Virus record (IMG/VR): IMGVR_UViG_3300021170_000026
Coordinates: 1 to 54,377 of that record
DNA: 54,377 nt
Direction: 5' to 3' (one strand)
Origin: a virus
Shown here: positions 40,882-49,813 of the stretch, piece by piece
Numbering within the stretch: the first letter of the stretch is position 1
How the letters are laid out: the number at the start of each line of letters is the position of its first letter
Made by a program: the position numbers and the translations under genes
Notes under the pieces: model-generated
Databases searched by the model: none
What the model was told of the DNA's origin: nothing
Seen by the model: only the letters and a program-made list of their open reading frames with translations

Positions 40882-42180
40882 TCAGGCGACGACGCGACCG
40901 CGTGGCTCCGCGCGTCTGCGTGCCATTGCGGCGACGACTTCGGAGCGGCTGCGTTGCTGCGGCTGCCCCTGGTCTGCTCGCGGTGTCACCGATCGGTTGG
41001 GTTGCTGCGGGATCGTCTCACGACGCTGCGTGCGGTCGACTTTGACCTCGACGCGCGGCTTCGCCGTGGGAATTTGATCCTGCGGGGTCTCGGCCGGGGT
41101 TCCCTTCCACTTCCGGAAATCGCTGACGGCCGTCTCCATGAGATCGTTCATGGGACGGACCTTCGCGCCCTCGTGCCGATAGTGGAGGTGCCAACGGCCA
41201 AGCTCCTTCTGATCGGTTGGATTGGGCAACTGCGCTTCCGTAAAGCCGAGTGCCTTGAGATCCTCGTACTGCATTGCCGCGACGTCGGTCTTGACTGCGG
41301 CGACTGCCTTCGGATCGGAGGCGATGTCGGGATGTTTTGTCTTGAGGTCCTCGAGCGTCTTGAAATTCCGCGCGAGCTCATCGCGTCGGCGGTCCTCTCG
41401 CAACGTCTCTTGGGCTCCTTGTTTGGCCCCCTTCGCGACGACTCCCTCCACGATCGTCTTGAGGGTCTTTGCGGCCTCCTCCGGCGCCTCGAATTGCAGC
41501 TGCTTGACTGCATCGACCCACGGATCGACGGCCTCCTCGGCGGGGTGTTCGCCGCTGGCCTCGGTTCCGGGTGCCGGAGTTTCCGTGGTTTCGCTGCCGG
41601 GGTGTTCGGCGGCCGGGCCACGGACCCGTTGTTCGGTCTGCTGAAGCAGCGTGTTCACGCGCGTCAGTGTGGACGATGCCTCGTCGGCCTTGCGACGCGC
41701 TTCGTCCATGTAACTGTCGCCAGCGAGGCCACGCTGGGCCGCGGCGAGCAATTCCTCTTCGGAGAGTTCGAGCTCCTGGCCGCGCACCTTCACCTTGCGC
41801 TTGACCACCAGAGGCTGCTCGGTCTGCTCGGTCTGCTGCTGCTCCGGCTCGCTCTGCGCGGTCATCTCCGGCGGCACGCCCTGGTTGGCGAACGCGCGCA
41901 ACTCGGCGACGTCGTCGGCTTCCTCGCTGCGCACGCGGCGCTCGCTGAAACGCTTTGCAATCTCGGCGCGCGGGTCCGGCCGGACCTGCGGCGCCTGGCG
42001 CTCCTCGGTCTGCTCCTGAGCGCGGATACCGCCATTTCCTTCGGTGCCGACGTCATCGGGACCGGTGGTCTCAGCCGACTGCTCGATGATCCCATCGCTC
42101 GGATTGCCATCCCGCGGCACCTCTTTCCGGTCGATGCGGCCTTGGGCTTCGGCGATCTGCTCAGCTTTGCTCGGGGGCAT
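40882..42180 (-). CDS. Putative scaffolding protein
   Basis: A 432-residue, highly charged, Glu/Gln/Arg-rich protein just upstream of the capsid gene, with AAGGGAAGGA before ATG 42180. It is largely helical and disordered, with a compact region near residues 125-195 (VKVRGQELELSEEELLAA; helix SYMDEARRKADEASS) and helical stretches (LKTIVEGVVAKGAKQGAQ). Size, charge and gene order are those of scaffolds. Its ORF overlaps the preceding gene by 20 bp. Not identified by sequence motif alone. Confidence 0.7.
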   Translation of the reverse strand: MPPSKAEQIAEAQGRIDRKEVPRDGNPSDGIIEQSAETTGPDDVGTEGNGGIRAQEQTEERQAPQVRPDPRAEIAKRFSERRVRSEEADDVAELRAFANQGVPPEMTAQSEPEQQQTEQTEQPLVVKRKVKVRGQELELSEEELLAAAQRGLAGDSYMDEARRKADEASSTLTRVNTLLQQTEQRVRGPAAEHPGSETTETPAPGTEASGEHPAEEAVDPWVDAVKQLQFEAPEEAAKTLKTIVEGVVAKGAKQGAQETLREDRRRDELARNFKTLEDLKTKHPDIASDPKAVAAVKTDVAAMQYEDLKALGFTEAQLPNPTDQKELGRWHLHYRHEGAKVRPMNDLMETAVSDFRKWKGTPAETPQDQIPTAKPRVEVKVDRTQRRETIPQQPNRSVTPRADQGQPQQRSRSEVVAAMARRRAEPRGRVVA

Positions 42181-42559
42181 AGGTTCCTTCCCTTGTTACA
42201 AGTCCCATTTCAACGGCGTCCTCCTCGCCCTCCTCGGTCTCAACGAGGATGTCGAGTAGCTCTTCGCGTTCCTTCTCGGTAAGCAGCTTGTCGGCCTCCA
42301 AGCCCTTCTGAATCACCTGCTTGATCCAGTCGCACAGCTGCTCGAACCGCCTGACCTCGTATTGCTTCTCGCGAATGCGCTCGCCCTCGGTCGGCGGGAT
42401 GTTGACCAGCGCGACCAATGCGGCCGCCGCCTCGATCTTCGCGAGTTGCAGCATCGCCATGACGGGGCGTAAGCCGTTGGTCGCTGCGAGTTGCGTCTCA
42501 AGCTCCATCGAGATCGCGAACATCTGCGCGACCGCGATGGCCTCCAAAGGCTCTGTCAT
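42161..42559 (-). CDS. Small helical head-operon protein
   Basis: A 132-residue acidic helical protein (AISMELETQLAATNGLRPV, AKIEAAAALVALVN) ending in a Glu-rich tail. Its C-terminus overlaps the start of the putative scaffold by 20 bp. Possibly a head completion or assembly factor. No family known to me. Confidence 0.55.
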   Translation of the reverse strand: MTEPLEAIAVAQMFAISMELETQLAATNGLRPVMAMLQLAKIEAAAALVALVNIPPTEGERIREKQYEVRRFEQLCDWIKQVIQKGLEADKLLTEKEREELLDILVETEEGEEDAVEMGLVTREGTYAPEQS

Positions 42560-42603
42560 GTGATGTCCCAGAAGTTGGCGGCTCGCGGAGCGCGAGTGCC
42601 GCC

Positions 42604-43428
42604 TTAGAGCTCGCCGGTCGCGAAAAGCCCGAGCACGGCTTCAATGGCGTCCTGGACGTCCCGCGCGTCGGCGATCTCGTCCGGCCGCAACGGCGGCGGC
42701 GTCTCGATCGCCGGCAGCGGCGGGAATGGGCGCGCCTCGATCTCGCCGCGCGGTGGCGGCGGTGGTGGAAGCAGCGGTCGGGGCGGATCAGCCTGCGTGC
42801 GCGCCGTCTTGTAGGCGCCGCGGTTGACCTTCGGGCCGCGCCAGATCGACGTGCCGCCCTTGGTGACGTCGATGACGATGGTGCCGGCGCCGGCCGTGAG
42901 ACCGTTGCCGACCAGAATCGCGTTGTCGCCGCCGAGGATCAGTCCGGCCTGGGCCGTGCCAAAGACGCCGGAGAAGAAGGCTTGCAACGCAGCCGAGGCG
43001 CTCCCGGCCTGGGCGGTCGCGCTGACGCCCGTCAGCGGCGCGCTATCGCTCGGCGTGATCGTGCCGGCCTGCGCTGTGGCGGCGACGCCAGTGATCGTCG
43101 CCCCGACCCGCGGGGTAAGGTTCCCGGCGGCCGCGGTGGCGGCGACGCCGGCTACCGTGATGGCAACGGATGGCGTGATCGCGCCGGCCGATGCAGCCGC
43201 CGCCACGCCGGTGACGGCGCCCGCGACGGTCGGCTGCGAGATCGTGCCGGCGCTCGCGGTGGCAGCAACACCAGCGACCGTGACGGCGACGCTCGGCGTG
43301 ATGTTGCCTGCGGTCGCAGTGGCGGAAACGCCGGTGAGGTTGACGTTGAGCGGCGCTCCGGCGAGATTCGGGAGATACTTCTTACGCCTGCGCCAAAGGC
43401 GCGGAAGTTGCCGGACAATAAGGGGCAT
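42604..43428 (-). CDS. Virion protein with eight 20-residue repeats
   Basis: A 274-residue protein. Residues 30-190 form about eight units of 20 residues with the consensus (V/L/I)tGVaATA.AGtiTPsva; the first six are close to each other and the last two are degenerate. The C-terminus is Pro-rich (PPRPLLPPPPPPR) with a final helix. Tandem beta repeats of this kind occur in phage surface or tail proteins. An AGGGG-like site precedes ATG 43428. Repeat number may vary between relatives by slippage. Confidence 0.65.
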   Translation of the reverse strand: MPLIVRQLPRLWRRRKKYLPNLAGAPLNVNLTGVSATATAGNITPSVAVTVAGVAATASAGTISQPTVAGAVTGVAAAASAGAITPSVAITVAGVAATAAAGNLTPRVGATITGVAATAQAGTITPSDSAPLTGVSATAQAGSASAALQAFFSGVFGTAQAGLILGGDNAILVGNGLTAGAGTIVIDVTKGGTSIWRGPKVNRGAYKTARTQADPPRPLLPPPPPPRGEIEARPFPPLPAIETPPPLRPDEIADARDVQDAIEAVLGLFATGEL

Positions 43429-43440
43429 ACAAAGCCCCTA

Positions 43441-43917
43441 TTACGGGGTTTCTTCCCAGCGGATGGTGCCGGAGCAATTGGTCGACGACGGCGCTGCGTT
43501 GAGCGTCAGCCCAAGTCCCTCGCCGGCGAGACAGGCCGCGCGTTCATCGACATCTGCGGGCTGGTACTCCCACGGCAACAGAACGTCCCATGTGTACGAT
43601 TCGAGCGTCTGCGTCGTGGTGCTGCTCGCCTGCGACGTGTCGTTGGCATGAGCAGCCGCCGTCGTGGTCGCTTTGGTGTCGCCATCGTTGACGAGGTTGA
43701 CCGTCGGCGTCGAGCCGCCGGACCCCGCCGTCACGGTCGCACCGGTGTAGCGCTTGAGCGACAACCGAAATTCTGTGGCCGATGTCTGACCGATCGCGCC
43801 GAGGCAAATGTAGCGCAACTTGAGACCATTGGCCGTTCCGGCTTTGACGAAAAAGATGTCCTGCACAGCCGAGATCGCGACGTTCTCGAACTGCATGACG
43901 TAGACACGCGAGCCCAT
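43441..43917 (-). CDS. Small beta-rich virion protein
   Basis: A 158-residue protein, beta-rich with a Thr/Ala/Asn/Ser-rich middle (TKATTTAAAHANDTSQASSTT). The N-terminus (ENVAISAVQDIFFVKAG) and the DVLLPWEYQP segment are similar in style to small phage structural proteins. It lies between the repeat protein and the Gly-rich protein, so a surface or adhesion role is possible. Confidence 0.55.
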   Translation of the reverse strand: MGSRVYVMQFENVAISAVQDIFFVKAGTANGLKLRYICLGAIGQTSATEFRLSLKRYTGATVTAGSGGSTPTVNLVNDGDTKATTTAAAHANDTSQASSTTTQTLESYTWDVLLPWEYQPADVDERAACLAGEGLGLTLNAAPSSTNCSGTIRWEETP

Positions 43918-43920
43918 GCT

Positions 43921-45003
43921 CTATCCCCTTCTGAAAAACACTTTCTTGCGGCGATAGAGACCGCCGAAAGGCGTGTAACTGATCGCGATCAGGCCCTGGA
44001 ATGCGCTGCCGCCACCACCACCGGTGCCGCCCGCCGCGCCTGAGCAGAGAGCCGCACCGCAGCCGCCGCCGCCGCCGCCGCCACCGCCGCCACCACCGCC
44101 GCCGTAGTGACCGCCCGCTCCGCCTGTCGATCCGGGGCTTCCGGGGTTGCCGGCGCCGCCGCAGTTCTGCGGACCACCGGCCCCGTGAGCCCCGACGCTG
44201 CCGCCGCCGCCTGATCCATGCGTCGCGTCAAACTGAGTGCCGTTGGCACCGCCCGCGGTATTGCCGTTGTCGCCCGTCGGAGTGCCGCCCGCGCCGTGCG
44301 GGCCGGCTGCGCCGCCTCCGAGACCACCGTCGCCACCATTGCCGCCGGCCGCGCCCGTGTTGAGGCCACTGCTACCGGCGACCCCCGAGCCCCCGCCGTT
44401 TCCGTTGCCGCCGCTAAACTTCGTCGTGCCGACACCGGACGCGGCAGCACCGCCGGTTGAGCCGGACGCGGCCTTGGCCAGGACCGTGGCCGAGCTAACG
44501 ACCCAGGTATCGCCAGCGCCGACCTGAATGTTGGCGGTGCCACCGGGCGTGAGCGCAAGATTGTTGACCAACGAGAAGGCGCCGCCGCCACCACCGGCCC
44601 CGCCGTTGCCGCCCGTGCCACCTGTCGTGCTGAAGGTGGAGCAGGCCCCAGGGGCGGTCGTTCCGGATGCGCCGGTGGCTCCGCTGCCGCCGCCCGCTCC
44701 GGCGCCGATGGTGTTGACCGTGTTCAGGCCAACGTTGAAATCGGCCGGAACAGGTACGGTCGCGCCCGATGTCGCGAAGAAGAAAAAGGTAACAGCGACG
44801 AAATCATCACGCTGTGACAGCGCGATCCATTCATCGAGGCTGAATGCCTCGCGCTCGACAACGTACTGTCCCGGAACCACCGGATTTTGCTGCGGTGGCG
44901 CAAACCCGCGCCGCACCGCGGCCGTGCCCAGGGAGAGCACCAGCGCCGCGCTCGCGACGAAGCTGAGGTAAACCAGCCCGTTTCTCGGGCCCAGAATTTT
45001 CAC
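43921..45003 (-). CDS. Glycine-rich adhesin-like virion protein
   Basis: A 360-residue protein. Residues 8-33 form a hydrophobic, signal-like segment (VYLSFVASAALVLSLG). From about residue 95 onward it is a long Gly/Ala/Ser/Asn-rich domain (repeats of GGNGG, GAGG and a poly-Gly run), the type found at the ends of phage fibres where polyglycine-II sheets bind host receptors. The C-terminus is basic (YRRKKVFFRRG). A membrane-like N-terminus in a phage fibre is odd. The poly-Gly DNA is a slippage-prone repeat. Confidence 0.65.
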   Translation of the reverse strand: MKILGPRNGLVYLSFVASAALVLSLGTAAVRRGFAPPQQNPVVPGQYVVEREAFSLDEWIALSQRDDFVAVTFFFFATSGATVPVPADFNVGLNTVNTIGAGAGGGSGATGASGTTAPGACSTFSTTGGTGGNGGAGGGGGAFSLVNNLALTPGGTANIQVGAGDTWVVSSATVLAKAASGSTGGAAASGVGTTKFSGGNGNGGGSGVAGSSGLNTGAAGGNGGDGGLGGGAAGPHGAGGTPTGDNGNTAGGANGTQFDATHGSGGGGSVGAHGAGGPQNCGGAGNPGSPGSTGGAGGHYGGGGGGGGGGGGGGCGAALCSGAAGGTGGGGGSAFQGLIAISYTPFGGLYRRKKVFFRRG

Positions 45004-45353
45004 TTGACGACTGTCCCGTCGACCAGGAGCACGCCGGCTTCACCGGCTTCACCAGCCGGCCTCGGCTCCGGCAACGGATGCTGATCGATCGAGCCCGCCG
45101 CCATGTTGACGAAAATCGTATCGGGTTCGAGCACCATGATCTGATGCTCGATGTCCGGCGGTAGCTCGCGATTGGCATCCGCCGGCGTCATCTCGACCGT
45201 GGGTTCGCCCTTGATCTCAAGTCGTGTCCGGCCGCGAATAACCCGGTGCCCATGCGGCGTCGGGTGGAGATGCCACGGCAGACCATCGCCGGGAGCGCCC
45301 TCGAAGACCGAGGCGATGACCCCGTAGGCCACGACCGTACTTACCCGCATCAT
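45000..45353 (-). CDS. Cupin-domain protein
   Basis: A 117-residue protein overlapping its neighbours by 4 bp. It has the double-stranded beta-helix pattern: a first strand with a His pair (GDGLPWHLHPTPHGHRVIRG), the Glu-containing second motif (RTRLEIKG...), and PPDIEHQIMVLEP with a third His. These could bind a metal. Cupins are rare among virion genes; it may be a sugar- or receptor-linked domain or an enzyme. Specific function unknown. Confidence 0.65.
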   Translation of the reverse strand: MMRVSTVVAYGVIASVFEGAPGDGLPWHLHPTPHGHRVIRGRTRLEIKGEPTVEMTPADANRELPPDIEHQIMVLEPDTIFVNMAAGSIDQHPLPEPRPAGEAGEAGVLLVDGTVVK

Positions 45354-46048
45354 GCGATCCGGAGGATGGCATTGACGGCGTCGGCGGTGGGCATGACGGC
45401 AGTGAAGGTGCCGGAGGTAACGGTCTGCGTTCCGCCGAAGTCATGCACCGAGATCGTGCGGCCGTTGAGCGGCGTAGCAGCGGCACCGAGCCGGGTGGAC
45501 GAGTTGTAGATGATGCCGGCGGTGCAGGAGAACGACGCCGAGGTCCACGACGGGTTCGGCGAGAAGTTGGTGATCGCCGTCGTGCCCGACGGATTGGACG
45601 GCGTCACGTTGGTGAGTGCGGTGCCTCCGGACACGTAGCCGGTGCCGGACGTCTCGTCGGTGCCGACGTTGGTCGCGGTGGGCGAGCCGGCACCCGGTGT
45701 CCCGACGTTGGTCTGCGTGCCATCGAAGGTGCGCGTCGGTGACACCTTGATGAGCAGCATCTTGAACACGTCGGCCGTGAACGCGATGCTCGATCCGGCG
45801 GCGCCGGTCGCGGCCTTGCTCATGGTGACTTGCGTCGCCGAGTCGATCGACGCGATGACGGCGCCGGCGGGGATATTCGTGCCGGTGACTGCCATGCCGA
45901 CGGACAGCCCCGCGGTCGAGGCGAGGGCGGTGATCGTGAACACGCCGTTCGACGTCGTTCCGGTCACGCCTGACTGCGTCGCGTTGAAGCAGTGCGTGGA
46001 TTGGAGGAGCTCGACCTTGGCGGAGGTGCAGAAGGCGGTGGTTGCCAT
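45350..46048 (-). CDS. Beta-rich virion protein
   Basis: A 232-residue Thr/Ser/Ala-rich protein. Residues about 35-85 contain a module (FTITALASTAGLSVGMAV, then GTNIPAGAVIASIDSATQVTMSK) that is also present in the collar fibre at 34165. The remainder is beta-rich with GYVSGGTALTNVTPSNPSG. It is translationally coupled to the cupin gene. Probably a capsid-surface or fibre component. Confidence 0.6.
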   Translation of the reverse strand: MATTAFCTSAKVELLQSTHCFNATQSGVTGTTSNGVFTITALASTAGLSVGMAVTGTNIPAGAVIASIDSATQVTMSKAATGAAGSSIAFTADVFKMLLIKVSPTRTFDGTQTNVGTPGAGSPTATNVGTDETSGTGYVSGGTALTNVTPSNPSGTTAITNFSPNPSWTSASFSCTAGIIYNSSTRLGAAATPLNGRTISVHDFGGTQTVTSGTFTAVMPTADAVNAILRIA

Positions 46049-46051
46049 GGA

Positions 46052-46597
46052 TCAGGCCGCCTTTCGCCGCGCCAGCCAGGCGCGGACGTGCGGGTCGCGA
46101 TGGTCGTGGTCGGGGTTTTCGCTTGCCCGGTGGTCCGGGCCGATGGTGTGCCCCTTGGCGACCCAGTCGCGCTCGATGTCGATCGCAGTTGAGAACCACG
46201 AGCCGATGACGCCGCGCACCGCCTCGCGTACCTGCTCGGTCTGGAAGTGCGGCTCGAACACCGTGCCCTTGGCACAGTTCACGACGGTCGCGACGGCATC
46301 CTCGAGCGTCTCGGCGTGCGGCGCGTGTTTGCTCGGATCGAGCGGCTGCGACAGCCGCGCCGTGCCAACCTCGCGGAGCAGCTTGCGCTCCTCGATCTGG
46401 ACGTCGTGGTGGTGCGCCTCGATCTCGTCCTGGATGTCCAGGAGAAGGCGCGGCAGTTCGCGGCGGGCGCGGCGGGCGTCATCCGATTGCGAGGTGGCGT
46501 CGATCGCGATCAGGTCGCCGATCTTCTGGGCCGCCCAATAGGCCAATTTCTCCGGCGGGTGGGCGCCCCCGTCGGTGACGAATCCCTGGATGAGCAT
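46052..46597 (-). CDS. Hypothetical protein next to portal
   Basis: A 181-residue charged, helical protein (ARRARRELPRLLLDIQDEI) with His-rich patches (EAHHHDV, HDHRDPH). It follows the portal gene with a 1-base gap. Its place, between portal and virion genes, fits a head-assembly accessory, but no family is recognised. Confidence 0.55.
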   Translation of the reverse strand: MLIQGFVTDGGAHPPEKLAYWAAQKIGDLIAIDATSQSDDARRARRELPRLLLDIQDEIEAHHHDVQIEERKLLREVGTARLSQPLDPSKHAPHAETLEDAVATVVNCAKGTVFEPHFQTEQVREAVRGVIGSWFSTAIDIERDWVAKGHTIGPDHRASENPDHDHRDPHVRAWLARRKAA

Positions 46598-46598
46598 C

Positions 46599-49379
46599 TC
46601 AGGCTCCTGGTTGAGCGAATGGCGGCAGCGGCGGGGGCGTGCGCTGCGCGGGTGGTGGCATGTTGGGAGACGGCGGCTGGCCGCCGAGCATCATGCCCTT
46701 GATCTGATTGGTGACCGGATCGCGGACAAACTCGATGTAGCGCGCCTGCTGCATCTGCTGCTGTTGCGGCGAGGGCTGCGAGTCCTGCGGCGGCGGCGGC
46801 TCGCCCAAGGCTTGGTCGGTCATGTACGACTGACGCACCGGCGGCTCGCCCTGCTGTGGAGGCGCACCACCTTGCGGCGGCGGGCCTCCGCCACCAGCGG
46901 CGGGTGGCGGTCCGGGCGGCGGGGAAGCGCCAGGGTTGCCCTCTGGCGCCCCGCCGGTGCCGGTACCACCACCCGGTGGCAGCTGTGGCTGCCGCTCCTG
47001 GTGGCCCTGTTGGCGCACGTCCATGCCATGCCGGTGGCCGTGATCGCGCGCCGAAAGCAGCATCTCGTTGTGCTTGTGGCCATGTGTGAAGCCCATATCG
47101 CGGGCGGCCATCAGCTGCTCGATCAGCGAATTGACCTGATCGTCCTCGAGCTCTCGTTCGCCGAGCATCGCCTTCGCGGCGGCCGAGAGCGAGGTGATGA
47201 GAGCAGCCTTTGCCCCGGTGCGGTTCTTCTCGATCTTGGACCTGATCTCGTCCGCCTTGAGATCCATCAGCGGGTCCTGCTGCTTCGGCTGGCCCTGCTT
47301 GAAGAAGCGAGCGCCACCGTCGCGGAAGCCGCCGGCGCCGAACACGTATTCGCAGATCGCCTCGACGTCGATTTCCTTCTCGCCGCGCAAGAACTCGGGC
47401 GACTGGGCGATGATCGGGGCGACGATCTGGAGCACCTGGCCGAACTTCATCAGGCGCTGCTGCGGGTCTCCTGCCCCGAGCCCGACCGAGACGCGCACGG
47501 CGATCTCTTCTTCGATCAACTCGTCGTCGATCTTGGAGACGCCGTACTTGGTGAACAGCTGCGCGCGATCCCCACAGAGCCCGAGGATCACGTCGTCGTG
47601 CTCGTAATACTGCTCGAGGCGGACGATCTGGGCGAGGGTTGGGGCACACCACGTCTCGATCCACACGCGGATGTCGAACTCCTGCACCGCGTTTGCAGAA
47701 CCCGAAACCAGCTTGAGGCCGCCGAGCGTGCGCGAGAGCGCGTTGTTGCTTTCCGCGGTCTGCCCGTTGAACTGCCCCGCGAGGTCGTCCATTTCGAGTT
47801 CGAGCTCGCGCGTGAGCATTCCCACCGATTGCGGGATGTCCTGCGGCCGGTCGAAGGTGACGTCCTTCTCGTCCTGCACCATGATGGTCGAGCCGTACGA
47901 GCGGCGCTTGACCTGATCGAGGTCGACGCCCTTGCCCTTCACCACCTTGGTGACCGGCATGACGTTCTGCTTCACGGCATCGAGGCGCAGGTTGACGATG
48001 TCGTTCAACTCGCCCTGGTGCTGCTGCCAGGACTCCACCGGCGACATGGGGAACACGCGGTGGGCGTCGAGGTTTCCCACCCCCATGGTGAGCGGACGTT
48101 CCCCGAACTGCTCGGGATAGACCTCGCGGGTGGGCTTCGGGTCGGTGAGGAAAGCCCTGTCGCCGGCGCAGAAGAACGTCCAGTCCTCTCCGTCCACCCG
48201 CATGAACACCTCGTAGACCCACACCACCTGGAACTGGGTGCCGGTCTGCGACTCGTCCATGCGATCGATGCCGAGCTCGCGCGAGCGGCGGATCGCCGAG
48301 GTGTCGGTCGTGCCGCTGTCGGTGTTCGCGAGAAGCACCGAAGGCGAGACGTCCTTCCACGGATTGATCGGCGTGTTCTGCCGCTTCCTCACCTCCTCCA
48401 TGTTCATCGGCCACTTGATGATGACGTAGGAGGCGGACTGGATCGGGTCGGTCCACTCTGCGGCAGGGTCGAGGGTGATGTTCTCGGTCGGGATCAGCTG
48501 GCAGTCCGGCCGGTCGATGTCCTTGACCCAAACGTCGCGCTTGACCGTCCGCATCTCGCCGGTGCGGTCGTCCCTCTGCTGCACGGTCTCGACGTGCGAC
48601 TTGCGAAGCTCGAATTTCCAATACTGCTTCGAGACGCACACGCCCATGATGAGCGCGTTCTGCCGGGCCCCCATCGCAACCTGGAACCAGGGCATCGCGG
48701 CTTTGCCGGAGGAGCGGTCGGTCCGATAGTTGACCACCTCCTCCATGAGCGCGGCGGCGGCGCGCTGGCGGGGATCGGCCTCGTTCCCAGGAAGGCAGTT
48801 GATCGCGTCGATGTTGCCGAACAGGGACGCGGCGACCGCGGCCATGTCCTTCTTGACCGACGTTCGCGTCTTTGGGCGGAAGAACTTCGAGCGGCTGCGC
48901 CAGTCGACCCGGGTGTATTTCGAGCCGGTGAAGTGCTGGTTGTTGTAGGCCCGAAGAGATTGCGACCACGCCTTGCGATTGACCTGCGCGATGTAGCGGG
49001 CCGATGTCGCTTCCGCCTCGCGCACGTATTGCAGGAACGGGATCGAGTCCGGGTCGACGTCGCTGCCCTGCTCGGCCTCCCGCTGCGCCTGGTTCTCGAT
49101 CTGGTCGGACGTGCCCGCCATCGTGGCGAGCGTTCCGCTGTCGCCGCCGGCGCCAGTGCGGCTATCGTATCCACCCCCGCTCCACGATCCGCGACCGCCG
49201 GAGCCGACGAACTGCTTGCCCTCGCCGGGTGGCGACGCTGGCGACTGCCCGAGCGGCGGCCCGGCCGAGAACGCGATCGGCCGCGCCTTCGAGCGCGGGA
49301 TCGTCCCCGCCTCGCTCGCGCTATCGCCCCCGGCGATCTTGCCGGGGTCCTCGCCGTGCGGCGTCGTACGAAGTGCCAT
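46599..49379 (-). CDS. Portal protein
   Basis: A 926-residue protein. The core (residues 100-720) matches large podoviral portals: YNNQHFTGSKYTRVDWRSR, a CLPGNEADPRQRAAAAL segment, helical wing and stem (LNDIVNLRLDAVKQNVMP), DLAGQFNGQTAESN and a LVSGSANAVQEFDIRVW crown-proximal stretch. The first 90 residues and the last 190 are Gly/Pro/Gln-rich, probably disordered, making it longer than usual. It forms the dodecameric ring for DNA entry and exit. ATG 49379 overlaps the stop of the preceding gene (TGATG). Confidence 0.87.
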   Translation of the reverse strand: MALRTTPHGEDPGKIAGGDSASEAGTIPRSKARPIAFSAGPPLGQSPASPPGEGKQFVGSGGRGSWSGGGYDSRTGAGGDSGTLATMAGTSDQIENQAQREAEQGSDVDPDSIPFLQYVREAEATSARYIAQVNRKAWSQSLRAYNNQHFTGSKYTRVDWRSRSKFFRPKTRTSVKKDMAAVAASLFGNIDAINCLPGNEADPRQRAAAALMEEVVNYRTDRSSGKAAMPWFQVAMGARQNALIMGVCVSKQYWKFELRKSHVETVQQRDDRTGEMRTVKRDVWVKDIDRPDCQLIPTENITLDPAAEWTDPIQSASYVIIKWPMNMEEVRKRQNTPINPWKDVSPSVLLANTDSGTTDTSAIRRSRELGIDRMDESQTGTQFQVVWVYEVFMRVDGEDWTFFCAGDRAFLTDPKPTREVYPEQFGERPLTMGVGNLDAHRVFPMSPVESWQQHQGELNDIVNLRLDAVKQNVMPVTKVVKGKGVDLDQVKRRSYGSTIMVQDEKDVTFDRPQDIPQSVGMLTRELELEMDDLAGQFNGQTAESNNALSRTLGGLKLVSGSANAVQEFDIRVWIETWCAPTLAQIVRLEQYYEHDDVILGLCGDRAQLFTKYGVSKIDDELIEEEIAVRVSVGLGAGDPQQRLMKFGQVLQIVAPIIAQSPEFLRGEKEIDVEAICEYVFGAGGFRDGGARFFKQGQPKQQDPLMDLKADEIRSKIEKNRTGAKAALITSLSAAAKAMLGERELEDDQVNSLIEQLMAARDMGFTHGHKHNEMLLSARDHGHRHGMDVRQQGHQERQPQLPPGGGTGTGGAPEGNPGASPPPGPPPAAGGGGPPPQGGAPPQQGEPPVRQSYMTDQALGEPPPPQDSQPSPQQQQMQQARYIEFVRDPVTNQIKGMMLGGQPPSPNMPPPAQRTPPPLPPFAQPGA

Positions 49380-49813
49380 CAGGTCGGGATCGGCCGGCCT
49401 TGCACGACCAGCTTGGAGTGGATCTCGCGCGCCGAGAGGAACGCGGCCTGATCGAACACGCTACGGGACAGCTTGTAGCGTTCGAGGATCTCGCCCGCCC
49501 CGTGCAGCACGGCCTTGTCGAGGCTGCCCGCTCGCGGGAGGTTGACCACGTACCAATGGTTCGTGCCCATCAGCAGCGGGATCGAGAACATCACGACCTT
49601 GTTGGCGAGGTCGGCGCGCACGCACCACTCGTAGCCCACCGGAAAGCGGGTCAAGAGGTAGGTGCGGATCCACTTCGCGAGAGTGAGATCCTGCTCCTTG
49701 TACGGGTCCGCCTCGCCGCCGGCCGGCGTGACGTGCTGCACCATCACCGTGGCGTCGTGGACGCCGAAGCCGCGCTCCTCGGTGATGAAGCCTTCGGTGA
49801 TGACCTCGGTCAT
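49379..49813 (-). CDS. Hypothetical protein upstream of portal
   Basis: A 144-residue mixed alpha/beta protein (YKEQDLTLAKWIRTYLLTRFP, YEWCVRADLANKVVMFSIP, then EILERYKLSRSVFDQA). It overlaps both neighbours by a single base in TGATG junctions. The pattern TYLLTRFPVGYEWCVRAD suggests a conserved phage head-operon family, but I cannot name it. Confidence 0.6.
   Translation of the reverse strand: MTEVITEGFITEERGFGVHDATVMVQHVTPAGGEADPYKEQDLTLAKWIRTYLLTRFPVGYEWCVRADLANKVVMFSIPLLMGTNHWYVVNLPRAGSLDKAVLHGAGEILERYKLSRSVFDQAAFLSAREIHSKLVVQGRPIPT

Noticed and set aside
46510-49451. Long shadow ORFs on both strands over the portal gene.
   Set aside because: They have biased composition and no start signals, while the portal frame matches a known family.
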